64,000 nt of DNA from Neoechinorhynchus agilis (Eukaryota > Acanthocephala), in the NCBI GenBank assembly GCA_051530055.1, contig CM121341.1, positions 14,508,001 through 14,572,000 on the forward strand, written 5' to 3'. This document shows positions 12,629 through 24,197 of the stretch, in pieces. The notes under the pieces are model-generated. The model did not search any database. It worked only from the letters and a program-made list of their open reading frames with translations, and was not told where the DNA came from. The position numbers and the translations under genes were made by a program. Numbering within the stretch: the first letter of the stretch is position 1; each line of letters begins with the position of its first letter.

Positions 12629-15600
12629 GTTCTTGTTTCCATAACGATAAAGCGAAAATATTTTGTGTCGTTAATTAATGCAAATTGGCATTTCTCACTT
12701 AAATCCACGACATTCTGGAACTTATGCGATTCAAGTATTTTCCATAAACTCATACTTTAAACTAATAGTTTCTTATTTGAAAACGTTCACATGGAACTCC
12801 CAAAGTCAATTCGTTCTACATTAAAAAAATACCGACTTGGAATGATTAATTCAAACCTTTTAGTATGGTCTGTGAAATATAGGCAAAATCGATTTAATAA
12901 TCTAAATTGAGCCTTATACTATTCTGTTAAGTGATTCAACGACAATAAAATGTTTGCTTTGCCTCTTGCCACAATTCGATTGGGCCTGTATTCCACCGAA
13001 CATACAAAAAATTAAACGTCCTAAGTCAGTATATGGAAATGAATTTTTTAACATAAAACGAAATTAGCTTGAAAAAAATAAGACGATATTCATTTTGGTT
13101 CGACCAACAAATTTGGGCACCTATCAATATTTGTTTACGGCGGACAAACATGAACAATTCAATCTTCAAACACACTTATGAATGCCACAGCATTTCAATT
13201 TTTTGAACGCTAATTGAAATTGATCTTTTCCGTTGTGTAATTTGTTGCCTTTGGATGTCGGATGAGTGAGAAACGTTAGAAACGAATGATGATGAATTAA
13301 TAAATCATACCATATTATCTTTTATTTTGCTACGTCAATATGTTTTCTCGTAAATAACTTGCAAATGATATCATATAACAAATGGAATATTGACAAACAC
13401 GTGTTCGCTTACATTCTCGCTGAAAATAAAGAATTCGATCGCAATTCTATTAAATGTGGGCCGTATACAAATTTTGCTTATCATTAATGACTTTTTTATC
13501 ATGTCATAAAAATTGTTCTTTAAACATTTATGTAGTTATATCAAGAAGATCCTTCGGAATGGTCAGAATTATAACTTTCACTTTTATCTCGAAACAATTT
13601 ACAATGACTGATGAGACGAGGTTTCTCGCGAAATATTTCCTAATAATAAAGGAATCTTTAACCGGGATTATGTTTAAAAACCATTCAATATTTATGTAAT
13701 TAACAAACATCACATTTTTAGGAAAAAACCTTCTGTTAAGGTAACCACTTCACCGTTGTCGCGACCTTAAATTTATTTTATTTATTTATCCTTACAGTCA
13801 GAAATACGCATGGTTATGTTCTTCAGATTGGGTTGATTGGTCTTTTTGACATCTTCTTTTTGGCCTCTCGGCTATATTCCTTTGGGAGCTTTTCGCCTGA
13901 CTTGCACACATCTGAGGCGCTCAGCCGCACTCGAAGGAGCAGGGCCAACCCTCTTTTTTTGGGGCCGATGGGCGATCTCAAAACCTGACCCCACCCCTTC
14001 CAGCAGCCTAGCACACCCGTGGAACCCAGCGACCGGTGGCGTTGAACCATCGACATATCGAGCGCATTATGAACGCGCACACCACACGGCCACCTTAAAA
14101 TGTGCGCGTTTGGCATTGTTTTGTGTTATAACTTTTAGTATAGTTTGCAAAAAGTGTCAGTTTAACTTATCAAATTGTGAATGAGAATTGTCAAGCTGTC
14201 AATGATAAGTTCATAAAGACGTGAAAGTAATTGAAAGCATCTACTCAAAGTGTTACCTTGCAATAGATCTCATTTCAATCACTTGATAGTTGGTAGTCAC
14301 ATTTTTATATGACAATTTTTACAGCAGCATTTGTAAGATATCGCAAGGCTTGATCATCATCTCATGCTTAAAAGAATACCTAAATAAAAGAACGAAAGCA
14401 AGAATGTTTTAAGCGTAAGAATTAAAAGAATTTATTAGATCCGATATTTCGGCAAAATATTGTGTATTTATCTAGGTAAACGAAAAACAAGAATGCAATA
14501 CTAGCACCACTCCAATATTTCGCGCCTTTTACCTAACATCCATTTTCCACGGTTGTCAATAAATACAAAGAACAGTTAATTTTTGCTTTGTATTGTGTAT
14601 GTGGGGAAAAATTGTGTATCAAAGAATCACTTTAATTGAAATATTTCGTCCAATCACGCTGGACTTCTTCAGTCAATTATTGTTTGTAAGTTTTTTCAAC
14701 TGTGAATGCGTTTGTGTGCAAATGGTTCACTTTTTTATAAAAAGAAGAAGCGAGTAACTGTAGCGAGGTCACCGTCAAAAAAGCACTATAGAGACATCAA
14801 TCTCATAAATTCGTTAGATTGAACAAACGAAGCGCATAAAATTTCTTCTTCTCTTTTTAAAAAAAGCGTGTATTTGCCTTTATGAATTCATGGGATGGAC
14901 TATATGTATAATAAGCCAATCAGAAATCCTGGAATTTGCGTGCGTTCTGGCTGAACTCTGATTGGTTAAGAATAATCGTGCGCGCGCACACTATTTGTCC
15001 TAGGTAATTTACTCCCCCCCAAAAGCATTAATAGAGCACGTTAGCGTGAACATATTAAACCACGAAAGCGGTCAAATTCAAAATAGTACCTTTAGGTGAG
15101 TCGTTCTATACGCATACAAAACCACCGTCATTTTACACTATTTTCGTAAAGGACATAACGTCCTAACAATTCCTTAAAGCGTTCGGTTATTCGTAGATGT
15201 TATATACAAAAAACCTCTTACATGGTTCTGCTGAATATAGAGTCATGCTGCACTCATAATGCACTGACGAAAAGCCAGTGGGTGATGATTAGACTCGTTA
15301 CTGCCTTTACGTCCTCATTACACAACACAACTACCGTTTACTTCAAGAAGACATGCGTACCTTTGCTCATGCTCACTCGTATACCCAGTACTCGAGCAAA
15401 ATCTTTGCCGTGCAGGAAATATGTCAAAGGGCGAGAACATGTCGGTGTGGCTCCGCGTGACAGCTCAAAAGAAAGTGAGCAATCATTTTGCGAAATCGGA
15501 ACTATATTTTGAAGCACCTAATATATTTTGATTATCAACTTTGATAAGTCCAATGGTGTGTTATGTTCCATAATTCGTCTTCTAATTGCACTTAAAGTGA

Positions 15601-16058
15601 CCAGTTTTGAGAATTTCTGCAAATGTGAATTAAAGTTTTTCTTGATTTTTTTCTTAAAATTACAAATGACCGCAATTTTTTTCTAAACGCGTTAAAAAAT
15701 AGGTCGATTGAAAATGGCAGTTTCCAAGTACCAAGACGCAAAAAGCTTGCTGTTTTTCTATTCCCTTAGGAGGAGATGATCTACACGAAAACACAATCCC
15801 GTCAAAAACACTTCACTTCAAGCTATGTTAGCCTTTGTTCATGTAATCGATAATAGCCGTATTTGTGTGTGTGTTTCCTCTTTCTACATCAACACCACTA
15901 AATAATTGAGTAGTTGAACACCTCGCTCCCGCGTTACTCATGCTCTCCTCGTGAGCTCGTGTATCTCACTTACACTATACGAACTTCTCTTTCTACACTA
16001 AATCCTTCGCGCTTTTCTTCGGCCTAACTGTACCCTCGCGCAATTATAGAGCTAACAA
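12629..16058. other. Gene-poor intergenic region
   Basis: About 3.4 kb of AT-rich DNA without a frame that resembles a protein. It contains a GC-rich island at about 13820-14120 (listed separately). A CT-rich stretch from about 15880 to 16040 lies just before the PDZ gene and may hold its promoter. Open frames of 80-115 codons here look accidental. Confidence 0.5.
13820..14120. other. GC-rich island of unknown origin
   Basis: This 300-bp stretch is clearly richer in G+C than the DNA around it and is open in two frames: about 97 codons on the minus strand and 115 on the plus. Neither translation resembles a protein I know. It may be a decayed transposon piece or a regulatory island. The sharp composition change is what is seen; the rest is inference. 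Confidence 0.35.
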
Positions 16059-19000
16059 ATGCAACAGCAGCCAAACGTTCGTATATGCCGCTTGAAGCGT
16101 TGGAACAACTATCCTGGGTTCGGAGTTCATCTGCTTCGAACGGCGGATGATCATGGAATCCAAATTGGAGACGTTGAACCGAGTTCGCCGGCAGCGTCAT
16201 GTGGACTTATTTCGGGTGATAAAATAATTGAAATCAACAGACGAAATGTTGAGAATGAACAGTTCATAAACATTTTACAACTGTTGCAAGGCGAACTAGC
16301 CAAGGATACAATCGAATTCATGGTTGTAGACCGAGATAATGCCAATTCTCGAATTGACAGGACTTTTCCGAACATCCAACAAAAGGAGACTCCTTCTTCA
16401 AGTGATCAGGGTTTCATGGGAACACAACCCGACGATGCCGTTGTTATGGCCTCTTTAGTTGGTCGTGGGGAAGGTAAGAGCAAAACTCGAGGGCAGGTTG
16501 CACGAAGGTGTTCATTTACATGAGCAGTGGTTTCCACGCCGTTTTATTTAGGAGAAACCTGGGATAAGGTTATGAAGAATGTGATGGATCATCTACCTAC
16601 AATTAAGCCACAAAATGCGGATGAACGTGTTGTCACTCCTTCTCAGCTCGATGAAGAATTTAAGAATGCTCTGGAGACTAAGATGGCTGGAGGATCCGAC
16701 GCAGATGAATGGTATAGAGGAGATGAAGAACTTGAAAGAGTGATGGATTCCGCTCAAAATCGTAAGTAATTGAAAATATTTTAGGCTACCTCTGCTCATG
16801 ACTGTTCACAATATATTGAAGTCATGTGTTTTCATGAGCGCTTAATTGAAAATTTATAGGTACATATCGAGCCCGGACTGTAACACTGGAAAAAAGAGGC
16901 GACTTTAATGGATTCGGTTTGACGATTTCATCGGACTCTGATGTCGGTCATGTCATAACCGAGGTTGCACCCAATTCACCGGCTGCAAGGGCTGAAGTTA
17001 AACGGGGTGATTGCGTTCTTCAGATTGGTATGAGTAATTCTGCTTAAATCAAATCGCATTAAAAATTTGATAGGAGAAGACGTTGTTTTACAATTACCCT
17101 ACAAGGAACTAGCTCAAAGGCTTCAGAGGTCTCCGGCAAGGATAAATATTTCAATTGCACCTAAAGACGTCATATTAAAATGTGCAATTGAACACGTCCC
17201 GATTTTAACTCAGTACGACAGAGGTGCTCCCAAAGGCGTACGAGATTCGCAGTACTACTCTTCTGCTGAGAATTTTCAACCGAGACCTGTATTTCGGCCA
17301 CAACAACCAGAAGTCAGGCCAATCAGTGATGCGACAGTATTCCCACAGAGACCTGCATCTCGGCCACCACCACTACAACAACCAGAAATCGGCGATGCGA
17401 CAGTATTCCCAGCAAGACCTGCATATCGGCCACCACCGCAACAACCAGAAATCAGGCCAACCAGTGATTCGACAGTATTCCAACCAAGACCGAATATTGA
17501 CAATGCACCCCGATATTCCACGAGGGACAGTATACCCATAAATAAACAACCAGAAATCAGGCCAACCAGTGATGCGACAGTATTCCAACCAAGACCGAAT
17601 ATTGACACCGCACCCCGATATTCCACGAGGGACAGTGTGCCCACAAATAAACCAGCAATGCCCCCAAGCTCCGCCTATGTTCCAACAGCCATGATTCAGC
17701 AACCAAAAACTCAACCTACAGCGCCCTACCCACCCGGATTCGTACCTATGCCAGAAAATAGGACGTCCATAAGTGCACCTGGAGGAATGGCACCACCGGT
17801 GAGTAGACCAGTGTCGGTCAGTACCTCTGGCTACGAAAAGCCGGCGCAAGACATAGTACAGCATCAAGTTGGAGATGTTCAAAAACGACCGTCCTTAATT
17901 GAGCAACCAATAACCCGGCCTGTGCGGGAATCCGGTAAGATATTATCTCAAATGTGTGTGTATCGATATAAGAACAGCATTTTCGTATTCATCCAAGTAC
18001 ACGTCGAATCCAATATAGTGTACTATTTGTTTCACTGCTTTCTTTGTTAGACTAGGCTGAGAGAAGGATGAAGAAATTATACACAGGGGGTGCATCGAGC
18101 CCATTACTAGCAAATTTCTCAAATTTTCGCACTATGGTGATGTGTTGTTCTTATTAATCGATTATACACAAAAAGCGAACTCTGCATTAACTATAATGTG
18201 CCAAAAATAAATAGAAATTCAAAGACAAAACAGGCAGACTGATTCTTGGTACGAACCACTATCACGGCCTGTTTCTCAAATGGAAACGGATGTGAGACAG
18301 TCCATCCCGCCTCAGCGGCAACCCTCAATTGGAGTGACTGCTGAATTAGGTAAGTGTCTTTGTGTGGATATTTTGGGCTGAAGGAGGCTGATTAAGTCAG
18401 TGAAATTCAATAAGATCCCATCTTTACTAAGAACTAGACGATCGCGACACAAAACTCATTATCATAGACAGCAAAAGCTATGATGGTACAAATGGGTTCA
18501 GGGTTTCCCCCACCAGTTTCGGCAACCACATTGTTGGACCGGTTAGTAGTCGGGGTTTCCCATGTTGCGGATTACCGTAATTTAATTCGTAGGTCGATTC
18601 TGAATCGCCAGCTTATGAAGCAGGTCTCAGGACGGGCGATCAGATTCTCGAGGTTAACGGAATTGACTGTTCTACTTGCGATCATAATGAGCTAAAAATC
18701 AAAATAGAAAGGGCATTTCGAAATGGTTCTTTGCAGCTAATCGTCGTTAAACCCATTGATAGGAAAAACCATGCTCAAGGTATTAAGTGAAAATTCGGAT
18801 CATTCTAACCTTAAATTGCTCGGTGTTCCGTTTCAAAATCCTTCAATTGAACTGCTCGTTTAGCAACATCTCAGCTAGGCGCTGGTTCTACAAGAAAAGT
18901 GTTCGTACGAAAAGGCGACAAACCAACACTTGGATTCGAATTGAAGACTTTGTTTGTTGAAGAGAAGCAGGAGAGAATTCATGCGTTTGGGAATGTCCAG

Positions 19001-20921
19001 AAAAACTTGCCTGCTTACGATGCCGGGGTTCGTGATGGTGATGTTTTAGAAGCAGTTAATGGAATATCGGTTGATGGATTAGAGCATCAGGAAGTAGGTT
19101 TATCTGTTTTTTCTTTGTAGTGTTAGTTCTTGTCGTCGCTTACAGGTATTACGAATCCTCCGTGAAAACGTTAAAAATCTTAACCTGGAGTTAAGGCGTG
19201 ATCCTTACGTAGAGAACATTTTTCGGCAACAAGCAGAACAATCCCGACAAGCTCAGGTAGAAGAGGAACATAAGGCAAAGCGCTCATCAGTACTGCCTGA
19301 TAAGGATGTTCTTCAAACACGAATTAATGTGTCACCCACTTCGGAATCCCTAGGTCTCCGTGTAACTCCTGAACTAGTAATCCACCATGTAACCCCTGGA
19401 TCTCCGGCAGATAATGCTGGACTCAGGGTCAATGATCTAATAGTACAGCTGGATAACCAACCGGTGTATCCTGCAAATTATACTGATGCATTCGCGATGC
19501 TAAAAAACGGATTCATGAAGAAGGGAATAGATGTAGCTGTTCGGAGACCTTCAGGGCAAAGTAGACTATCGGCAGAACCTGAGCTACCAATTCCAATCAT
19601 ACGAGAACCAACATTCGCACACAGTGAACCAAGCAACATGAAGAGCATAGCTAGTGAAGATTCTTACCATGAACCGAATTTAAATGAATCCGGAGAGATA
19701 TTGCCAGGTACACGACGGTTTTCTTAAAGTTATCGCCTTACCAAAGAAATTCAGGGTCGCGAAGATGTACCATTGCCAATTTGGTAAAGTCGAAACCAAT
19801 TGGCTTGACCTTGAAAGAGAATCACAACAAACCTCATGAGATATCAAAGATCGTTCAAGGATCACCTGCTGAAGCGGCAGGTCTACAGGTTCACGATTTA
19901 GTGCTTCAAGTAAACGGTGAAAATGTAGCATCGGCGACATTTTCCGACGTGAGATCAAAGATCGCCAGTAGCATTCCTACCGGACAGGTAGAACTTGAAG
20001 TTATTTCTGAAGAGCTATATCCAGAACAAGGTGAAGATTGAAACATTCTTTTATAATCCATTTTGTTACTATTCTTTTTACAAAAAAACAATTTTCACTT
20101 ATTATTGCGAGGAAATAAAGAAATGGGTGGTGCTTAGTACATTCGCTGCTTTTCTAACATTTCTAATTAGCTCTTAACTTTTAAAAAATATCATTGATCG
20201 ATTCCGATTTTACGTGTGTTTTATTTAGACGAGATGGAAAGACCGGATACTTCAGGAATCGTAGAAGATTATCATTCCGAAAAGAGTGAGACTGGTGAGG
20301 CGTTATCAAATAAAATGCTTTTTAACCTAAAATATTTAGAATCACACCAAGATCCGCCAACATCTCGGCGGACTTCCATTAGTGAGGTTACTGAATCAGA
20401 AAGGAATGAGAAGGCAGGACAAAAATCTAACAAATTCGCTCAACTAACAAGAAAGTTAAGTATGGCAGCAAAAGGCAAAGGATACAAGAGATGTATAATG
20501 CCAAGTGTATCGTCATCGTCGTCTCTTGGATTCACGCTATTCGGTTCGAGTTCCTTGGAAGGGATATTCTATACTCTAAACATCAAACCGGACCAACAAG
20601 CAGCAATGTCGGGTGTGGAGGAAGGTGATTTGTTAGTGGATGTCAACGGGCATCCGGTCAAATCATTGAAATTTTCCGAAGTAATTGACCTATTAAAAAA
20701 GGAAACAAAAGACGATTCACTTACTTTGGGACTTATCAACAACAAAGATCTATCCGATGACAATAAACTGTCTGCGGAAATCGCATCAGGATCAATGAAG
20801 AAGAAACACGTCAAAAGAACCAGTTTCAAAACACTTGGTAAGTTCAGCAATAGTTCGCGTGAAAAAATGAATATTTACTCTTAATTTAGCCAGTCGATTT
20901 GACTTGAGCAAAGACGTATAG
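16059..20921 (+). CDS. Seven-PDZ-domain scaffold protein (NHERF/PDZK1-like)
   Basis: Twelve exons join in frame: 16059-16473, 16552-16761, 16860-17027, 17074-17934, 18215-18349, 18438-18541, 18593-18779, 18864-19093, 19146-19707, 19755-20030, 20229-20837 and 20890-20921, giving about 1262 residues. Seven PDZ domains are visible from their carboxylate-loop and SPA..AGL..GD motifs: GFGVHL (PDZ1), GFGLTI (PDZ2), GFRV (PDZ3), GFEL (PDZ4), GLRV (PDZ5), GLTL (PDZ6) and GFTL (PDZ7). PDZ1 resembles NHERF by the LKRW and VVDR motifs. A proline-rich linker after PDZ2 has short repeats. No enzyme or membrane segment is seen, so it is probably a membrane-associated scaffold. A 3' splice site 9 nt before the ATG suggests a trans-spliced leader. 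The short last exon ends the protein in SKDV; without it, translation stops at 20884. Confidence 0.85.
17442..17651 (+). repeat. 105-bp in-frame tandem repeat in the PDZ gene linker
   Basis: Two nearly identical 105-bp (35-codon) units begin at 17442 and 17547. They encode QPEIRPTSD followed by TVFQPRPNID and a PRYSTRDS segment. Shorter, more diverged versions of the EIRPTSDATVF motif precede them from about 17300. The repeat keeps frame and lies in the proline-rich linker between PDZ2 and PDZ3. Confidence 0.9.
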
Positions 20922-21875
20922 AAAACTCAAATCCGTAGATTAAAACGTAGCAATGGTCTTGTATGTGTGTGGGCGGAGTCGTGACAATATAGTTGTCAAA
21001 AATCTAAGTCGAACACCTTATCTACCGTGCGAATGTTAAAAGTCTGCCGCTAACCATCAACCAATATTTGCCCTTTTAATTTGAAAAAATTAATCTCCTT
21101 TCTTGGAAGCCAAACAACTTTTCAATACGAGTCTCAATTAACTACCGAGAAAAATTGAAATTTTACCTTAAAGAAGAATGCGGTCTATTTAAACTATAAC
21201 CAAAGAATAATTCTGAAAATAATACCTCGTGGTTATACTGGTGGATGTTGCACAGTTTCCACGAAAATACTTTTTATAATCAATTTTTTGTATTTACGAA
21301 TCCTCACAATATACATCGTCGGAATATATTTTTATAAAGTTTGATGCATTTAAAAAGTAAATCTTAAAGCAACAATCACCTTTTCTGTTTCCTAAAATAA
21401 TCTGGGTTCCGGATATGCATTTTTTTCTAAAAAGTGCAAAAATCGCTTAACTTGAAAATTCAACAAAAGCAAACTTGATTGAGCAAATTAACGGTAAAAT
21501 TACATCTGAAGTAACTTTGTTCTTCTAACAATGATTTCTTTTACGTCGAAAACTATAAACGATGAATCAAGATCTGAAGCATCATTCTTAATGATTTCAA
21601 CGACCATTTAATTCTACAAATGCACTTCATGTAAAGATTGCAATTTATACAAAAAAATCTGAACATTTCGTTCAATATGAAAAAATTAATTTGAATTATT
21701 CATCAAAATACAAGTTGCTGCATAATTTACGATTGCGAATGCAGCGAATTCAAAGTCTCTAAATAATTAAATGAACTACAAGACGTGCTTGTTCAATAGG
21801 TATTTGAAATTGAACCACATGACAGCATCGAATTCACGTACCCATGAAGACGGCTTTCTATTTTCTCAAGAAATA
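20922..21875. other. Convergent intergenic region
   Basis: AT-rich DNA between the 3' ends of the PDZ gene (+) and CPSF4 (-). I see no coding sequence or repeat. It should hold both 3' untranslated regions. Confidence 0.6.
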
Positions 21876-22787
21876 TCATACTCCGCTATTCCAGGCTTGA
21901 TTAGCAAACGACTTTGGACATCGATTCGCGTAATGACCTTTTGTTGAGCACTTGAAGCAAGTAATTTCATGAAGGGGAGTTGAATAGGGTACAGGCTGTC
22001 CCATTTGCGCTGGTTGTCCATACCGTCGAATACTTGCGTACTTCATACGTTCCTCAGGACTCAATTTGAAGCAATTGCTGGCCTTGTGACCAGTTTCTTT
22101 GCAATAATCGCAAACGAATGCAATCTTTCGAATTCCAGTGCTAGATCCCGATTGAATGTCTGCATTTTGAACTGTTGGCAACTCGAACCTCGCATGCATG
22201 TCTTCACATTCTTTTCCTTTTGGACAGAATCCAGCCAGATAATTTATACAAAGTTTGCGGCGTACATGTCTATTTTTACAATTCGGCCCATGGCGACAGA
22301 AACCTCGGTCATACCAAGGGCAATCCTTCATTTTCGTCTGTGGATCCAAGTGAAGAAACAAACATTCCTTATTCATGCATTGTCCGAATTTGGAATAAAA
22401 GTAACACTCGGGCATTTTGCTCATGTCGTATTCGTGCAAAAACTCACAGTCGTCTCCCTTCTTACAAAGTCCTCGGAGCCAATGTTTGCATACGACCGTG
22501 CGGTCGCCTTTAACATGCCGAAATGGGCACATATCCCCCCGTGGACAACCTGTAACATCTATTCCATGCCTACGAAATCGATCAGCGATAGGCGCAAGGT
22601 TGCCAACAAGTTGACCAGTACTAAGGAGATAATACTCACAAATGGCGGCACCAGCTTTGTCCATGTTGGGAAAGTCGAGGGGTTTTGCACCCAATTGCCT
22701 ATCTACGGCTTCTTCAATGTCGAAATATTGGTCGGAAGGAATGGGCGCAATTATCTCTGACATTAGCTGGGAATCAGTTGATGGCAT
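21876..22787 (-). CDS. CPSF4: Cleavage and polyadenylation specificity factor subunit 4 (CPSF30)
   Basis: CPSF30 is the CPSF subunit that, with WDR33, reads the AAUAAA signal of pre-mRNA in the nucleus. The protein has the family plan: a short N-terminus, five CCCH zinc fingers including [19 protein letters not shown] and CPWYDRGFC, then two CCHC zinc knuckles ([14 protein letters not shown] and [14 protein letters not shown]). Insects also have two knuckles; vertebrates have one. Read straight through, it is 303 residues but finger 1 is broken by a 22-residue insert. Positions 22550-22615 form a perfect GT...AG intron of 66 nt without stops; removing it restores C-x8-C-x5-C-x3-H and gives 281 residues. 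The exons are then 22616-22787 and 21876-22549. A strong 3' splice site (aaattttcag) lies 16 nt before the ATG. A LINE tail sits just upstream. Confidence 0.95.
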   Translation of the reverse strand: MPSTDSQLMSEIIAPIPSDQYFDIEEAVDRQLGAKPLDFPNMDKAGAAICEYYLLSTGQLVGNLAPIADRFRRHGIDVTGCPRGDMCPFRHVKGDRTVVCKHWLRGLCKKGDDCEFLHEYDMSKMPECYFYSKFGQCMNKECLFLHLDPQTKMKDCPWYDRGFCRHGPNCKNRHVRRKLCINYLAGFCPKGKECEDMHARFELPTVQNADIQSGSSTGIRKIAFVCDYCKETGHKASNCFKLSPEERMKYASIRRYGQPAQMGQPVPYSTPLHEITCFKCSTKGHYANRCPKSFANQAWNSGV

Positions 22788-22842
22788 TTCTATTAGGTTT
22801 TATCTGAAAATTTAGATCAAAAGTAACATAAAATGAGGGTAA

Positions 22843-23015
22843 AACTTGTCGAAACAATCGAAATTGTCCAAGAGACTGAGACAAATCACTGACGAGCTGA
22901 GGGCAAGAGAATTAATCCTGCAAAATATAGCAAACGGCCAGGGAACGCTGCATCCGCCCTTTCGACCAGGACCGAAGCTGGGTGATCCAGAGCGGTGGTG
23001 TGGATGCTTTTTGAA
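22843..23015 (+). mobile_element. LINE 3'-tail fragment
   Basis: This piece matches the 3' end of the LINE fragment at 51115-51280: both carry the codons for LSKRLR.IT, then QNI, and end with a gcggtggtgtg motif. Only the last part of the element's open frame and its 3' end are present. It lies about 60 bp from the CPSF4 start codon, in the opposite direction, so it may sit in that gene's promoter. Confidence 0.75.
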
Positions 23016-23050
23016 TTTTTCTAGCTATTGTAAAGATGTTGATCATTTAC

Positions 23051-23226
23051 TTTTTTATAGCGAATTATAATAGTTGATTTATTTGATAATTTTCGACCTT
23101 CGCGTAGGCCTTCTTCGGTCTATTGTTTCGCATGTTTTTAATTATGTGAGCAATAGACCGGAGAAGGCCTACGCGAAGGTCGAAAATTATCAAATAAATC
23201 AATTATTATAATTCGCTATAAAAAAG
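23051..23226. repeat. Fold-back element, arms about 75-80 bp
   Basis: The left arm from ttttttatagcgaattata to about 23125 is matched in reverse by the right arm ending in ataattcgctataaaaaa. Both arms contain cttcgcgtaggcc or its complement. Only about 25 bp separates the arms. The high identity means the hairpin is young or maintained by gene conversion. No gene is inside. Confidence 0.9.
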
Positions 23227-23280
23227 TCTTCTTGCTATAAAAGGTAAATTAAGAAAATAAAAAGTTTTCCCTGACCACAT

Positions 23281-23587
23281 AAAATTACGTAATTATTAAA
23301 AAAATTACTGACAGGCCCAGATTTTTAGAACATCCCTTTCTCAGCTTTTTAGCTTTCCTTCTTGGCATGAAGTCAAACCGATATTTTGCATCAGAGAAGT
23401 GATTGAATCACTTAAACCAATGGAACCTACGGTAAAAAGTTCTTTAAATCCCCGCTCAGATACCTCCCGAGGAGGCGGGGATTCAATCACGTCTCTAAAG
23501 TAAGAAATCGGTCCGGCTTCATGCCAAGAAGGAAAGCTAAAAAGGCGAGAAAGGGATGACCTAAAAATCTGAAAATTACGTAATTTG
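23281..23587. repeat. Fold-back element with satellite-like centre
   Basis: The arms share agctttccttcttggcatga with its reverse complement, plus an outer aaaattacgtaatt at both ends and a matching cagattttta segment. The centre (about 23440-23480) holds ctcagatacctcccgagg, nearly the same as the core of the 268-bp satellite. It looks like a non-autonomous fold-back unit. Confidence 0.8.
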
Positions 23588-23814
23588 GTTTGGCAGATTG
23601 CTTCTTCCGTACTTTTAGTGAATAAATACCAAAATTAAAGCAGTTTTAGATTCCTATATATCGTCGGATTTTTCCGGCATTTGAACGCCCGACAATTAAT
23701 CATCGAGAGAAAATCATTTGGTGATCATAATCTTGTCAGAATAGAACGTCTTATCCGACCCATACAAAACAACCAAAACCTTTTTAGACTACTCAGGAGG
23801 CTTCCGCTTTCTAG

Positions 23815-23927
23815 ATATCACTCAATAAAATATGTTTTTTATTCGGGGGGGGGGCAGGATCATGATCACCAAAATTTCATTTATTTATTTTTGGTCATAA
23901 ACGAAAACATTTAAAATTGAGTGATAT
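23815..23927. repeat. Small inverted repeat
   Basis: The left arm atatcactcaata and the right arm attgagtgatat enclose about 90 bp that includes a run of ten G. It belongs to the same cluster of fold-back sequences. Confidence 0.65.
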
Positions 23928-23953
23928 TTCGAAAGATAAAGCCTGACTTTCTG

Positions 23954-24066
23954 AGTCATCTCAAAAAGTTTTAGTTGTTTTGTATAGCTAAATTACGCGA
24001 ATCCTGAGGAATGGCTATCCTGCATTCTCGAGCCATACAAAACAACTAAAACCTTTTGAGATGACT
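23954..24066. repeat. Inverted repeat, arms about 36 bp
   Basis: The left arm begins agtcatctcaaaaagtttta and the right arm ends taaaaccttttgagatgact; ttgttttgtat and atacaaaacaa continue the match inward. A third copy of the same arm lies at about 23757-23800, so part of this unit has also been copied upstream. Confidence 0.85.
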
Positions 24067-24197
24067 TGACAATTAATCCTTTGCAAAGCATATTTTGGTC
24101 ATCCTACTGGCATCACGACCTTTTTCTAATACTAGCTTTGTAAGATTTTCTTCGTCGTAAGAGGTTTTGGGTGCTTACATTTTTCTGATTAAAGTAA

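Noticed and set aside
15222-15512. 96-codon open frame upstream of the PDZ gene
   Set aside because: No splice context, no family resemblance, and a composition like the surrounding intergenic DNA.
17276-17882. Minus-strand open frames of 122 and 169 codons
   Set aside because: They are the reverse of the repetitive proline-rich linker of the PDZ gene.
22005-22760. 251-codon plus-strand open frame
   Set aside because: It lies antisense to CPSF4, whose zinc fingers are clear; the antisense frame has no family features.
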